Below, piece after piece: positions 50,863 to 59,156 of a stretch of DNA of 64,000 bases. Numbering within the stretch: position 1 is the first letter of the stretch; each line of letters begins with the position of its first letter. Source of the stretch: Seongchinamella sediminis (GTDB lineage: Bacteria; Pseudomonadota; Gammaproteobacteria; Pseudomonadales; Halieaceae); NCBI RefSeq assembly GCF_003457605.1, contig NZ_QRAN01000002.1:388-64387 (forward strand), written 5' to 3'. Made by a program: the position numbers and the translations under genes. A model generated the notes under the pieces. That model saw only the letters and a program-made list of their open reading frames with translations, did not search any database and had not been told where the DNA came from.

Positions 50863-53022
50863 TCAGAGCAGCTCTGCCAGCGTCTTCGCCGGCATGCCCA
50901 GCCTGGCCCGCTCCGCGTTCATGGTCGCCTCCACCTCCTGCAGCAATTGCCGGAACTCCGCATTTTCATTCAGTGGACCGGCGAACAGGCGCGCGAATAT
51001 GGCGATGCGAAGAGGACCCAGTTCGTGCCTACTGTAGACCTCACGCAGTGAGGCCACGGCCTCGGCCTGACGGTCCAGAATAAGCAGTAATTTCGCCCGC
51101 GCATCCGACCAGCTCCTGACTGGCAGTCCACTCGCGATTGCCTGGTCAAGGTACTGCAATAATTTCTGCGCCAGTTTATCCGCGCGCCCGGCCTGCCCGG
51201 TTTGCCGCAAACAGAACGCATAGTCCGAGGCCAGGCCGAAGTCACTGTCGCCGTCATCCACGTCACCAAACTGCGTGACTTCCTCGACATTCAGGCGCTG
51301 CGATACTGCCAGCATATCCCCGCAGCGCCTGTCAGCAATCAGGGCAACCGACAGCACGTGCAGCTGCTCGCGGGACAGGGTTTGCGAATCAAGCGCCATC
51401 AAGGCCGCAGCCGTCTCAGTGGGCTTTTCCAGTGCCGCGAAAAGGTCCTCCAGGTGAGCTGGAAACGTACCCTTTGGCATGTCGGTCTCACCCAGCCAGA
51501 GGAAGCTTACCAGGTTGCGGTAAAACTGATTCAGCTGTCGTTTCTGCACTTTGTCAGCCGCGTCCATCAGCCGGTACTGGTCGGCCCTGCGCCCCTGGGC
51601 AGCGGCAATAATGTATTCCGCCACGTAATACTCCAGGGTTCCCTCGGTCACCGTCTTGCGTATCCGGCTGAAATTGCCCTCATCCGCCTGCTGCTGAAAC
51701 CAGTTGATCCTCACCGAGCGGTGCAGCGGATCCACTTCAAAACCCCGGTTGACCGCTTCCCGCGCCGCGGCGTACTTACCCAGCGACCTGAGGCAAAAGC
51801 TCTGCCAAGTGTAAAGAATGCCCTCGGAGGGCAGCTGAGCGATGGCCTTGTCCAGGCTTTGCAGGGATTGCTCACAGCGACCCCGCACGTTATGCAGCAG
51901 GGCCTGGGCGGCGTGGGCCTCGCCGAGCTCGGGGTTAAGGGCAAAGGCCCTGTCCAGGTACTCCTGGGCCAGCCGGTCCGACTCCGGGCCGGGAATGGTG
52001 CCGTAGCTGTCCTCCCGCAGCAGCTGGGTGGCCAGCGACAGCCCCGCCCAGGGCTGGGGATAGTCCGGGTCTATGTCGATGGCCTGCTGAAACTGCTTCA
52101 AGGCGAATTCCAGCGAGCTGGGGTTGCGCTGCCGCACGTTGTGGCGACCCTGCAGGTAGAGGTTGTAGGCATCGATATTCACCGGCTGCTGCGCTGTCGG
52201 CGTCTCCCCCGCCGAGAGGTGCAGCTTGAGGGCGTCGACGATGGCAGCCGAGATCTCGTCCTGCACCGCGAAAATATCCACCAGGTCGCGGTCGTAAGCC
52301 TCGGACCACATGTGGTAGCCATCGTCTACCGATATCAGCTGGGCGGTAATGCGCACCCGGGCGCCGGATTTACGCACCGAGCCCTCGAGCACGGTTTCCA
52401 CCTTGAGCTGCTCACCGATGTCGGTAATCGACTGGTTTTCGCCCTTGAAAGCGAAGGAGGAGGTGCGCGCCGCCACCCGCAACTCGCGAATCTTGGCCAG
52501 GGCGTTGAGCAACTCCTCGGAGATACCGTCGGAGAAATACTCCTGCTCCGGGTCATCGCTCATATTGACGAAGGGCAGCACGGCGATACTGCGCGGCTTG
52601 CCTTTCTCCGCAGGCGCCGGCGCCGGCTCGGCGGCGGCTTGTTGCTCCGCCGCCGGGGGCGCCAGCAAGGCACCGAAATCCAGGTATTTATCGGCCAGCA
52701 GAATGGCGACCGCCATACCCAGCAGCGCAATGATGACCTTGTTCAGCGCCCCTGCGGTCTGACCGGTAATTGATTCGTGCGGTTCCACGTCGGCACTGCG
52801 CTTGAGTCCCTCGGGGGTAAGCTCAAAGGCCCAGGCGAAGAACAGGGCAAAGGGAAAGCCGAGAATACCGAGGAAGGTGACCAGGCTCAGGGTCCACTCG
52901 GGAAGCAGCAGGGCCGGGGCCACCAGGTCGGTGATCTGCAGCACCACCCAGGCCAGCACCAGGTAGCCGACGGCCACGCGGAACACGTTGCGGCGTTTCA
53001 ACTCCCTCAGTAGTGATGCCAC
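50863..53022 (-). CDS. TPR-repeat membrane protein with adenylate-cyclase-associated N-terminus
   Basis: 719 residues from GTG with a strong GAGGGGG site. The N-terminal block LRELKRRNVFRVAVGYLVLAWV and a second helix (about 46-66) are the membrane part typical of these proteins, and a third helix lies at about 94-112. Then a conserved domain, SIAVLPFVNMSDDPEQEYFSDGISEEL with VEGSVRK-like text (here VLEGSVRKSG), about 143-265, followed by TPR repeats to about 700. In relatives the same segment is fused to adenylate cyclase or winged-helix domains. Here no catalytic domain is attached. It probably scaffolds or senses at the inner membrane. Function unknown. Confidence 0.8.
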   Translation of the reverse strand: MASLLRELKRRNVFRVAVGYLVLAWVVLQITDLVAPALLLPEWTLSLVTFLGILGFPFALFFAWAFELTPEGLKRSADVEPHESITGQTAGALNKVIIALLGMAVAILLADKYLDFGALLAPPAAEQQAAAEPAPAPAEKGKPRSIAVLPFVNMSDDPEQEYFSDGISEELLNALAKIRELRVAARTSSFAFKGENQSITDIGEQLKVETVLEGSVRKSGARVRITAQLISVDDGYHMWSEAYDRDLVDIFAVQDEISAAIVDALKLHLSAGETPTAQQPVNIDAYNLYLQGRHNVRQRNPSSLEFALKQFQQAIDIDPDYPQPWAGLSLATQLLREDSYGTIPGPESDRLAQEYLDRAFALNPELGEAHAAQALLHNVRGRCEQSLQSLDKAIAQLPSEGILYTWQSFCLRSLGKYAAAREAVNRGFEVDPLHRSVRINWFQQQADEGNFSRIRKTVTEGTLEYYVAEYIIAAAQGRRADQYRLMDAADKVQKRQLNQFYRNLVSFLWLGETDMPKGTFPAHLEDLFAALEKPTETAAALMALDSQTLSREQLHVLSVALIADRRCGDMLAVSQRLNVEEVTQFGDVDDGDSDFGLASDYAFCLRQTGQAGRADKLAQKLLQYLDQAIASGLPVRSWSDARAKLLLILDRQAEAVASLREVYSRHELGPLRIAIFARLFAGPLNENAEFRQLLQEVEATMNAERARLGMPAKTLAELL

Positions 53023-53103
53023 TGCGGCGCCCCCTCACTTGTTGGACCGGGCTAATTTACCCTTGATCAGTGTACAACACGCCAGTGACGGCGCCAGTCT
53101 GGA

Positions 53104-53133
53104 TTCGCCCGCTGCGACCGGAGGCTTTATAAT
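53104..53133 (+). promoter_or_regulatory. Putative promoter of the fused flavoprotein gene
   Basis: A consensus -10 TATAAT (53128-53133) lies 39 bases before the TTG start. The matching -35 position (53104-53109, TTCGCC, spacer 18) is weak, so activity may depend on an activator or be modest. Confidence 0.55.
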
Positions 53134-53171
53134 GCGCCCTCCTCGCCCGCACCCAGACTGAGTCCACGACC

Positions 53172-54788
53172 TTGAGCACAACATTTTTCGGCAAGACCCT
53201 CTCCGGCCCCTTCACCATTCCCTCCGGCATCGTCACCACCGCCGTGCCGATCATGCAGTACATTTTCGACCATATGCCGGAAGTGGGTGTGGTCACCACC
53301 AAGAGCATTGGCCCGGAACCGCGGCTGGGCTACCGGGAACCGGTGCTGAGCCAGTATGCCCCCGGCTGCTTCGTCAACGCCGTGGGCCTGACCAATCCCG
53401 GCCCCGAGCGTTCGGCGGAACTGATGGCGCAGCTGCGCGTCCCCGAGGATCGCTTTCTGCTGACCTCGATATTCGGCGGCAGCGTGGCCGAGTTTGTCGA
53501 GGTGGCGAAGATCCTGGCGCCGGTCTCCGACGGCCTGGAGCTCAACCTGTCCTGTCCCCACGCCAAGGGCTACGGCATGGCCATGGGCCAGGACCCGGAG
53601 ATGGTGCGGGAAGTAGTGGCGGCGGTGAAGGCGGCAGTGGATATTCCGGTGATTCCCAAGCTGACCCCGAATACCCCCGATATCGCGATCATTGCCCGGG
53701 CGGCCGAGGCCGGCGGCGCCGACGGTTTCTGCGCCATCAACACGGTGGGTCCGGGATACACCTCCGCCCACGGCCACCCGGTGCTCAGCAACGGTGCCGG
53801 CGGTATGTCCGGCAAGGGCGTGCTGCCCATCGGCCTCAAGTGCGTGAAAGAGGTGGCAGCAGCCAGCGACCTGCCCATCATCGGCTGCGGCGGGGTGTCC
53901 AGCGCCGCTGACGTGCGTGCCTACTTTGACGCCGGCGCCAGCATCGTGGGTGTGGGTTCGGCGCTGGTGGGCCTGACCACCGATGAGATCGGCGATTACT
54001 TCGCCACCCTGGCATCCGACCTGGCCCGGGACCAGGAGCGCGCCGAATCCAGGATCCGCTACGACGTGGACATGAACTTCCGCCCGGTCACCCTGGTGAA
54101 GAACGAGAAAGTCTGCGACGACATCACCATTCTCAGCTTCGATCGCAAGATCAACATCCAGGCCGGGGAGTTCGTTTTCCTGTGGGTGCCGGGTGTCGGC
54201 GAAAAGCCCTTCTCGGCGCTGACTGACGACCCCTTCTCGCTGGTGGTGATCGACGTCGGTGAGTTCACCCACGCCATGATGTCACTGCCCGAGGGCAGCG
54301 AGTGCTATGTGCGCGGCCCCCACGGCATTCCCATCGACCCGCCCGAGGGCGCGAGGATCATGGCGGTGGCCGGCGGTACCGGCCTGGCCGCGGTGTACCA
54401 GGCCGCCCGCGACTTCGGCAACGCGGAAGTATTCGCCGGCGCCCGCACCGCGGAACGGCTGTACTTTCTCGAGGAGTGCCGGCAAATCGCCGAGGTCCAC
54501 GTGGCCACCGACGATGGCAGCGCCGGCTACCATGGCGTGGTGACCGAACTGCTGCGCCAGCGCCTGCAGGCAATGTCCGCCGATGAGCGGGATGCACTGG
54601 TATTCTACAACTGCGGCCCGGAACCCATGGTGCACGCGGCAATCGCGGTACAGCGGGAGTTCTGCCGCGACGAGCAGATCTTCAGCGCCATCGATTACCT
54701 CACCAAGTGCGGCGTCGGTATTTGTGGCGCCTGCGCGGCGCCGGACGGCCGCCGGCTGTGCGTGGACGGCCCCTTCCTCGGCGCCTGA
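53172..54788 (+). CDS. Fused dihydroorotate-dehydrogenase-like / PyrK-like flavo-iron-sulfur protein
   Basis: 538 residues from TTG; an upstream in-frame stop and absence of any ATG before residue 33 fix this start. Residues 1 to about 300 form an FMN barrel of the DHOD/dihydropyrimidine dehydrogenase kind, with NLSCPH and the active-site-type Cys128, then CAINTVGPG and GCGGVSSAADVRAYFDAGAS. Residues about 308-538 are a PyrK-like FAD/NAD module (GEFVFLWVPG, VAGGTGLAAVYQAA) ending with a [2Fe-2S] site, Cys513, Cys518, Cys521 and Cys530. The two are separate subunits in class 1B enzymes. The substrate may be dihydroorotate or another dihydropyrimidine, since SCPH resembles the latter group. Confidence 0.82.
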   Translation: MSTTFFGKTLSGPFTIPSGIVTTAVPIMQYIFDHMPEVGVVTTKSIGPEPRLGYREPVLSQYAPGCFVNAVGLTNPGPERSAELMAQLRVPEDRFLLTSIFGGSVAEFVEVAKILAPVSDGLELNLSCPHAKGYGMAMGQDPEMVREVVAAVKAAVDIPVIPKLTPNTPDIAIIARAAEAGGADGFCAINTVGPGYTSAHGHPVLSNGAGGMSGKGVLPIGLKCVKEVAAASDLPIIGCGGVSSAADVRAYFDAGASIVGVGSALVGLTTDEIGDYFATLASDLARDQERAESRIRYDVDMNFRPVTLVKNEKVCDDITILSFDRKINIQAGEFVFLWVPGVGEKPFSALTDDPFSLVVIDVGEFTHAMMSLPEGSECYVRGPHGIPIDPPEGARIMAVAGGTGLAAVYQAARDFGNAEVFAGARTAERLYFLEECRQIAEVHVATDDGSAGYHGVVTELLRQRLQAMSADERDALVFYNCGPEPMVHAAIAVQREFCRDEQIFSAIDYLTKCGVGICGACAAPDGRRLCVDGPFLGA

Positions 54789-54790
54789 TG

Positions 54791-55153
54791 TCAGCCGAGT
54801 GAGAGCAGCTTCTGCTGCTCCATGACGGTGTCGATAGGGCAGGTAATCACCGTCACCTTACGGTAGCCCATGCGCTTGAGCTGTTCCGCCGCCAGGGTTG
54901 CCCGGCCGCCGGTGGCGCAATGCAGGTAGATTGGGTGGTTCTCATCCGGGACCAGCTCGGTGATTTTCATTTCCAGGATGCCCCGGGGAATATTGAGCGA
55001 GTGCGGCGCGTTCAGGTTTTCCACCTCGATGAGCTCGCGCACGTCGACGATAGTGCCCTGGTTTTCGTTGACCTCGGCGGTCGCGGTGGCGGCGTCCACA
55101 CAGCGCAGGTCCGTGCGGGCCTCGGCGACCAGTTCAGGTACGGTTTTCAACAT
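54791..55153 (-). CDS. Rhodanese-like sulfurtransferase domain protein
   Basis: 120 residues, a single rhodanese domain. GTIVDVRELIEVENLNAPHSLNIPRGILEMKI is the N-terminal signature, and the active-site loop is LHCATGGRA with its catalytic Cys, preceding AAEQLKRMGYRKV. Such small proteins carry sulfane sulfur as a persulfide on the Cys, or act in redox signalling. There is no signal peptide, so it is cytosolic. It converges with the fused flavoprotein gene (2 bases apart) and is not clearly in an operon with the NTF2-like gene upstream on the same strand (93 bases away). Confidence 0.87.
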   Translation of the reverse strand: MLKTVPELVAEARTDLRCVDAATATAEVNENQGTIVDVRELIEVENLNAPHSLNIPRGILEMKITELVPDENHPIYLHCATGGRATLAAEQLKRMGYRKVTVITCPIDTVMEQQKLLSLG

Positions 55154-55246
55154 GCGAACTCTCCCGGATAAAGTAGCTTACACACTGGAATTCTAGCGCT
55201 GCGCCAGTTGCCATACCATGCCCTGGATCAACCGGCTGTCTTCGTA

Positions 55247-55690
55247 TCAGGCCTTGAGGTGCTGGGACAGGTCGCCCGACAGGCGCGGAATGATCTGCCT
55301 GGCGATGAAATACCAGCCATCGCTGTCGCGGGCGAACTCATCGACGTAGCGCCCCGCCATCAGCGGCTGCAGGGGCAGGGAATCGGTGGCCTGGAACACG
55401 GTGAAGTAGGAGCGGCAACGGGCGCTGTCGCCGTCAACCTCGATAATCAGGTTGCTGGTGACATGGTGGGACCGGGGCGTGCCATCCTCGTACAGGCGGG
55501 TATAGGCGCGGTAGATCGCGGTGATGGCCTCGGCCCCCTCGGCGTGCACCTGGCCTTCCGGCCCGATATACCTGGCGCGCCCGAGTAGCCTGCCGACGGC
55601 GGCGAGTTCGCCCTGGTCAATCAACTCCGCATAGCGGTACACCAGGTTCTCGATGGCTCTTTCTGCTGACACGGTTGAATCCTCCGACAT
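55247..55690 (-). CDS. SnoaL/NTF2-like protein
   Basis: 147 residues from ATG 55690. It has the cone-shaped NTF2/SnoaL fold: an N-terminal helix (AIENLVYRYAELIDQGELAAVGRLL), IYRAYTRLYEDGTPRSHHVTSNLIIEVDGDSARCRSYF and the closing strand GWYFIARQIIPR. The His pair in SHHVTSN is common in the ring-hydroxylating-beta or aromatic-degradation-linked members. It binds a small molecule or acts as a simple isomerase or dehydratase; which is unknown. Its start lies one base after the stop of the exported dehydrogenase, so the two are one operon. Confidence 0.8.
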   Translation of the reverse strand: MSEDSTVSAERAIENLVYRYAELIDQGELAAVGRLLGRARYIGPEGQVHAEGAEAITAIYRAYTRLYEDGTPRSHHVTSNLIIEVDGDSARCRSYFTVFQATDSLPLQPLMAGRYVDEFARDSDGWYFIARQIIPRLSGDLSQHLKA

Positions 55691-55691
55691 T

Positions 55692-56822
55692 TCAGTATCC
55701 CGCCTCCATATTGACGGTATTGAGTAGCGCCTCTCCGGCCACGTAGCGGCGCAGGTTTTCGGCGGCGATAATGGCCCCGCGACGGAGGCTGTCGCCACCG
55801 GCAGCGGACGAGTGGGGGGTGATAATCACGTTGGGCAGCTGCCACAGCGGGCTGTCGGCAGGCAGCGGCTCAGGGTCGGTCACATCCAGGCCGGCGCCGT
55901 AAAGCTGGCCGGATTCCAGCGCCGCCACCAGGTCGGCGGTGACCGTGCTCTTGCCGCGGCCGACGCTGATGAACAGGGCCCCTGGCTTCACCGCGGCGAA
56001 AAACTGGCGGTCAAACAGCCCGCTGGTAGCGGGAGTCAGCGGCAGGGCGTTCACCACCACGTCGGCCCGGCCGGCCAGCTCATGCAGCTCATCGGCAAGA
56101 CCCACGTAGCTGACATAATCTGGCCCGGATCGCGACGAGTTGCGCGTGGCGATGACGTTCATGCCCAGGCCGTGGGCGCGCCAGGCCACCTCGGTACCAA
56201 TCCCCCCCAGGCCGACCACCAGCATGGTCCTGCCGTTCAGCTCGCCAAAGCGCACCTCGCCCCGCAGGCTGTTATCCCAGCGCGATTCGACCTGGGCCCG
56301 CTGGTAGGCCGGCAGCCCCCGGGCCAGCGCCATCACCATGGCGATGCTGTGTTCGGCGATGGCCGGCCCCGAAAGCCGCTTGCCGTTGGTGAACACGCGG
56401 CCCTTTACCTGCTCCGCGCCCAGGGTGGCACAGCGATCCATACCGACGAAGTAATTGTGCAGCCAGAACAGCTTGCTGGCGGCGGCCACGGTGGCGGGGC
56501 TACAGAGGCCGATCAGCGCGTCTACCCCCTGCAACAGTTCAGCGCGCGGGACAAAGTCCCCGGAATCATCAATGACCAGTTCCACATCGCCGGCGGCCGC
56601 CTGCAGCAATTGCGGGTAGTCCGGCGCCACCGCCAGGAACATGGGCGGCAGGGTGACCAGCACCTTCTTCGGGGCCCAGCCCGGCAGGGCCGACACGGGC
56701 TTGTCTGCCGCCCGCAGGGACAGCTCATCGATGATGCGCGCCGCCTGCGGGCTGGGGCCGCCAGCATGGGCGAGCAGGCCGGTCAGCAGCATGAAAACTG
56801 CGAGCGTTGTTCTGGCGATCAC
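55692..56822 (-). CDS. Exported D-2-hydroxyacid dehydrogenase-like protein
   Basis: 376 residues from GTG 56822, chosen for GGAGG 7 bases upstream; an ATG at 56855 would add 11 residues and spoil the signal. The N-terminus (MIARTTLAVFMLLTGLLAHAGGP) is a signal peptide. The rest is an NAD-dependent 2-hydroxyacid dehydrogenase: VVGLGGIGTEVAWRAHGLG (Rossmann), NALPLTPATSGLF with an unusual Thr-Ser where the catalytic Arg region normally follows, ISVGRGKSTVTADLVAALESG and TPHSSAAGG with the catalytic His. A periplasmic NAD enzyme would be odd since NAD is cytosolic, so it might bind another ligand or be structurally repurposed. Confidence 0.78.
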   Translation of the reverse strand: MIARTTLAVFMLLTGLLAHAGGPSPQAARIIDELSLRAADKPVSALPGWAPKKVLVTLPPMFLAVAPDYPQLLQAAAGDVELVIDDSGDFVPRAELLQGVDALIGLCSPATVAAASKLFWLHNYFVGMDRCATLGAEQVKGRVFTNGKRLSGPAIAEHSIAMVMALARGLPAYQRAQVESRWDNSLRGEVRFGELNGRTMLVVGLGGIGTEVAWRAHGLGMNVIATRNSSRSGPDYVSYVGLADELHELAGRADVVVNALPLTPATSGLFDRQFFAAVKPGALFISVGRGKSTVTADLVAALESGQLYGAGLDVTDPEPLPADSPLWQLPNVIITPHSSAAGGDSLRRGAIIAAENLRRYVAGEALLNTVNMEAGY

Positions 56823-56942
56823 GGGCAGGCCTCCGGGCTCGGGGTGAATTGGCATTGTAAATAGGAAGCTGCTGCCGGGCTAGGGGCTGCGGCCGGCCGC
56901 TGCTATACTCGCCTCCGAACCCGCTTACCAATGGTGGACCTG

Positions 56943-57599
56943 ATGGATAAAAAGGCATTAACCCTGGCCGTCGGCGGCATGATCCTCGCCGGCGCTGCCC
57001 ACGCCGACGCCCAATCCCGGCGGGACGGGCGCTGGGAAACATCGGTACAATTGCTGTACAGCAGCTCGGAAAACTTCAGTGGCGACCGCCAGTCCGAGGT
57101 CGACATCGACAGCGATATCGGGTTCGGCTTCGGCGTGGCCTACAACTTCAGCCAGCACCTCAGCGTGGGTGGCGAGTTCCTCTACCTCTCTCCGGACTAC
57201 GAAGCCGTGTTCAACACGGACGAGTCCGGCCTGGTGTCCGTGGACCATGAAATGGACGTGTTCAGCGGCCAGTTCGGCGCCACCTGGAATTTCCTCGACA
57301 AGGCCTTCACCCCCTTTGTCAGCGCTGGCCTGGGCTGGACCTACGTCGACTCAAATGTGGCCGACGGGCCGCCGGTTACCGGCTGCTGGTGGGACCCCTT
57401 CTGGGGGTATGTCTGTGACACCTACTACGACTCCTACGACGACACCAGTTTCTCCTACAGTGTGGCCGCTGGGGTGCGCTACGAATTGAACAACGACATG
57501 CTGCTGAAGGCCACCTTCAACCACACCGAGATCGACGGTGACGAGGGCTTTGATCCCAGCCTGGACATTTTCAAGATTGAGCTGGGCTGGATGTTCTAG
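56943..57599 (+). CDS. Outer-membrane beta-barrel protein (OmpW/OmpA-barrel-like)
   Basis: 218 residues from ATG 56943, with GGTGGAC before it. A signal peptide (about 1-25, ending ADA) precedes an eight-strand-type barrel: alternating strands such as WETSVQLLYSSSENF, FGFGVAYNFSQHLSVGGEFLYLSP, FSGQFGATWNFLDKAFTPFVSAGLGWTYV and FSYSVAAGVRYELNNDMLLKATFN, ending in Phe (ELGWMF), the sorting signal for the outer membrane. A Trp/Cys-rich extracellular loop (CWWDPFWGYVCDTYYDSY) may be closed by a disulfide. Role unknown. Divergent from the exported dehydrogenase. Confidence 0.82.
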   Translation: MDKKALTLAVGGMILAGAAHADAQSRRDGRWETSVQLLYSSSENFSGDRQSEVDIDSDIGFGFGVAYNFSQHLSVGGEFLYLSPDYEAVFNTDESGLVSVDHEMDVFSGQFGATWNFLDKAFTPFVSAGLGWTYVDSNVADGPPVTGCWWDPFWGYVCDTYYDSYDDTSFSYSVAAGVRYELNNDMLLKATFNHTEIDGDEGFDPSLDIFKIELGWMF

Positions 57600-57617
57600 A
57601 GCCTACCGGCCGGGGGT

Positions 57618-58517
57618 TCACTGCGCCGCGGCGGACTGGCCCAGCCGACTCCGCAGAAAATCAATCAACACCCTGGTTTTGAGGGCGACGTGACGCCGCG
57701 ACGGATACACGGCGTAAACCCCCAGCGTGCCGGCAACATAGTCCGGCATGACCGTCACCAGCTCACCGCGGGCTATTGCATCGTCCACCAGGAAATCCGG
57801 CTGCATGACCAGGCCCTGGCCGGCGAGGGCGGCGGCCACGCAGGTGTCGCCGTTATTGCTCTGGATCGCCGGATTAACGCGCACGCTGACGCCCCCCTGT
57901 GGCCCCTGCAGGCGCCACTCGTCACCCCCGGAGTGGTAGCTGTAAGCGATGACGCTGTGGTCGCGAAGCTCCGCCGGGTGCGCCGGCGCACCGTGCTCGG
58001 CGAGATAGGCGGGCGCCGCGCACACCAGCAGGCGAGACTCCGCCAGCCGGCGCGCCACCAGGCTGGAGTTTTCCAGTACCCCGATGCGCACCGCCAGGTC
58101 GAAGCCCTCCTCGACCAGGTCGACGACCCGGTCGGCCAGGGTGATATCCAGCCGTATCTGGGGATGCAGGCGCCGGAATTCTCCCCACAGGGGCGCCAGC
58201 CGGCGCAGGCCGAAGGATACCGGCACGTTGATGCGCAGCAGCCCGCTGGCAACAGCACTGCTGGCCGTCACTTCCGCCTCCGCCTCCTCAAGCCCGGCCA
58301 GCAGCTCGCGACAGCGGGACAGGAACAGTTCGCCCTCGGCGGTCAGCGACAGGCGGCGCGTGGTACGGTGCAGCAGACGTACCCCGAGGCGCGACTCCAG
58401 GGCGTTAACATGCCGGGAGACGGCGGCCTTGGACAGGCCCAGGGCGTCGGCGGCGCCGACAAAACTACCGGCGTCGATGACGCTGGCGAAGCTTTGCATT
58501 TCCAGTAATCGATCCAT
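57618..58517 (-). CDS. LysR-family transcriptional regulator
   Basis: 299 residues. The winged helix-turn-helix is at the N-terminus (MQSFASVIDAGSFVGAADALGLSKAAVSRHVNALE), followed by the two-lobed effector domain (about 90-295) with VASGLLRINVPVSFGLRRLAPLWGEF typical of the CrgA/DmlR-like group. Divergent from the DoxX-LigB operon, so it probably controls that operon and itself. The 129-base gap holds a GTCAC inverted repeat and TTACGTAA. The inducer is unknown, perhaps an aromatic compound, given the dioxygenase. Confidence 0.9.
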   Translation of the reverse strand: MDRLLEMQSFASVIDAGSFVGAADALGLSKAAVSRHVNALESRLGVRLLHRTTRRLSLTAEGELFLSRCRELLAGLEEAEAEVTASSAVASGLLRINVPVSFGLRRLAPLWGEFRRLHPQIRLDITLADRVVDLVEEGFDLAVRIGVLENSSLVARRLAESRLLVCAAPAYLAEHGAPAHPAELRDHSVIAYSYHSGGDEWRLQGPQGGVSVRVNPAIQSNNGDTCVAAALAGQGLVMQPDFLVDDAIARGELVTVMPDYVAGTLGVYAVYPSRRHVALKTRVLIDFLRSRLGQSAAAQ

Positions 58518-58594
58518 TGTTTTATTTTACGTAACAATATGTCTCTTCAACAGCTATTTATGCCGCTTTATGCCACATATACAGTAAGCATCAC

Positions 58595-58608
58595 GTCACT
58601 GCGGTGAC
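58595..58608. promoter_or_regulatory. Inverted repeat in the lysR-doxX divergent region
   Basis: GTCAC (58595-58599) and GTGAC (58604-58608) are separated by TGCG, an exact dyad 38 bases before the doxX start. It could be a LysR or other regulator site. The assignment is weak since LysR sites are usually T-N11-A. Confidence 0.35.
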
Positions 58609-58646
58609 ACAGACAATGCCCACGACACGATATCGAGGAGAGACTC

Positions 58647-59153
58647 ATGACAACAATGACTCAAAGCACCACCGGCACTTTTGCCCCGGCGCAGGCAAGC
58701 ACTGCCACCAGATCCGGCCTGGCAGCGCGGCTGCTGCGCACCAGTGCCGGCTGGGATGCCCTGGCACTGCGTATACCCGCCGGCATTATTTTCGCCGCCC
58801 ACGGGGCGCAAAAGCTGTTCGGCTGGTTCGGCGGCCACGGGCTGGCGGGCACTGGCCAGTGGCTGGAATCCATCGGCCTGGCACCGGGCTACCTGATGGC
58901 GCTGCTCGCCGGCGGCGCGGAATTCCTTGGCGGCCTGGCGCTGCTCGTCGGCCTGCTGGTGCGCCCCGCCGCGGTGGTCCTGGCCTTCACCATGCTGGTG
59001 GCGATTTTCACCGTGCACATCGGCAACGGCCTGTTCATGAGCAACAACGGCTACGAGTTCGGTCTCGCCCTGCTGGCGATATCAGTCTCACTGGCCGTCA
59101 GTGGCGCGGGCAGGGCATCGTTTGACCGCTTGCTCAGCGGCAAAGGAGCCTGA
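58647..59153 (+). CDS. DoxX-family membrane protein
   Basis: 168 residues with four membrane helices (about 40-60, 78-100, 103-122, 128-150). The motif FAAHGAQKLFGWFGGHGL is the hallmark of this DoxX group, and AGGAEFLGGLALLVGLLVRPAA follows. Members are linked to respiratory quinol oxidases, thiosulfate oxidation or detoxification of aromatics, but most have no proven function. GGAGAG lies just before the ATG. The dioxygenase gene starts 3 bases after its stop. This DoxX plus LigB-type dioxygenase pair under a divergent LysR is a recurrent arrangement in proteobacteria, to my recollection. Confidence 0.85.
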   Translation: MTTMTQSTTGTFAPAQASTATRSGLAARLLRTSAGWDALALRIPAGIIFAAHGAQKLFGWFGGHGLAGTGQWLESIGLAPGYLMALLAGGAEFLGGLALLVGLLVRPAAVVLAFTMLVAIFTVHIGNGLFMSNNGYEFGLALLAISVSLAVSGAGRASFDRLLSGKGA

Positions 59154-59156
59154 GCA

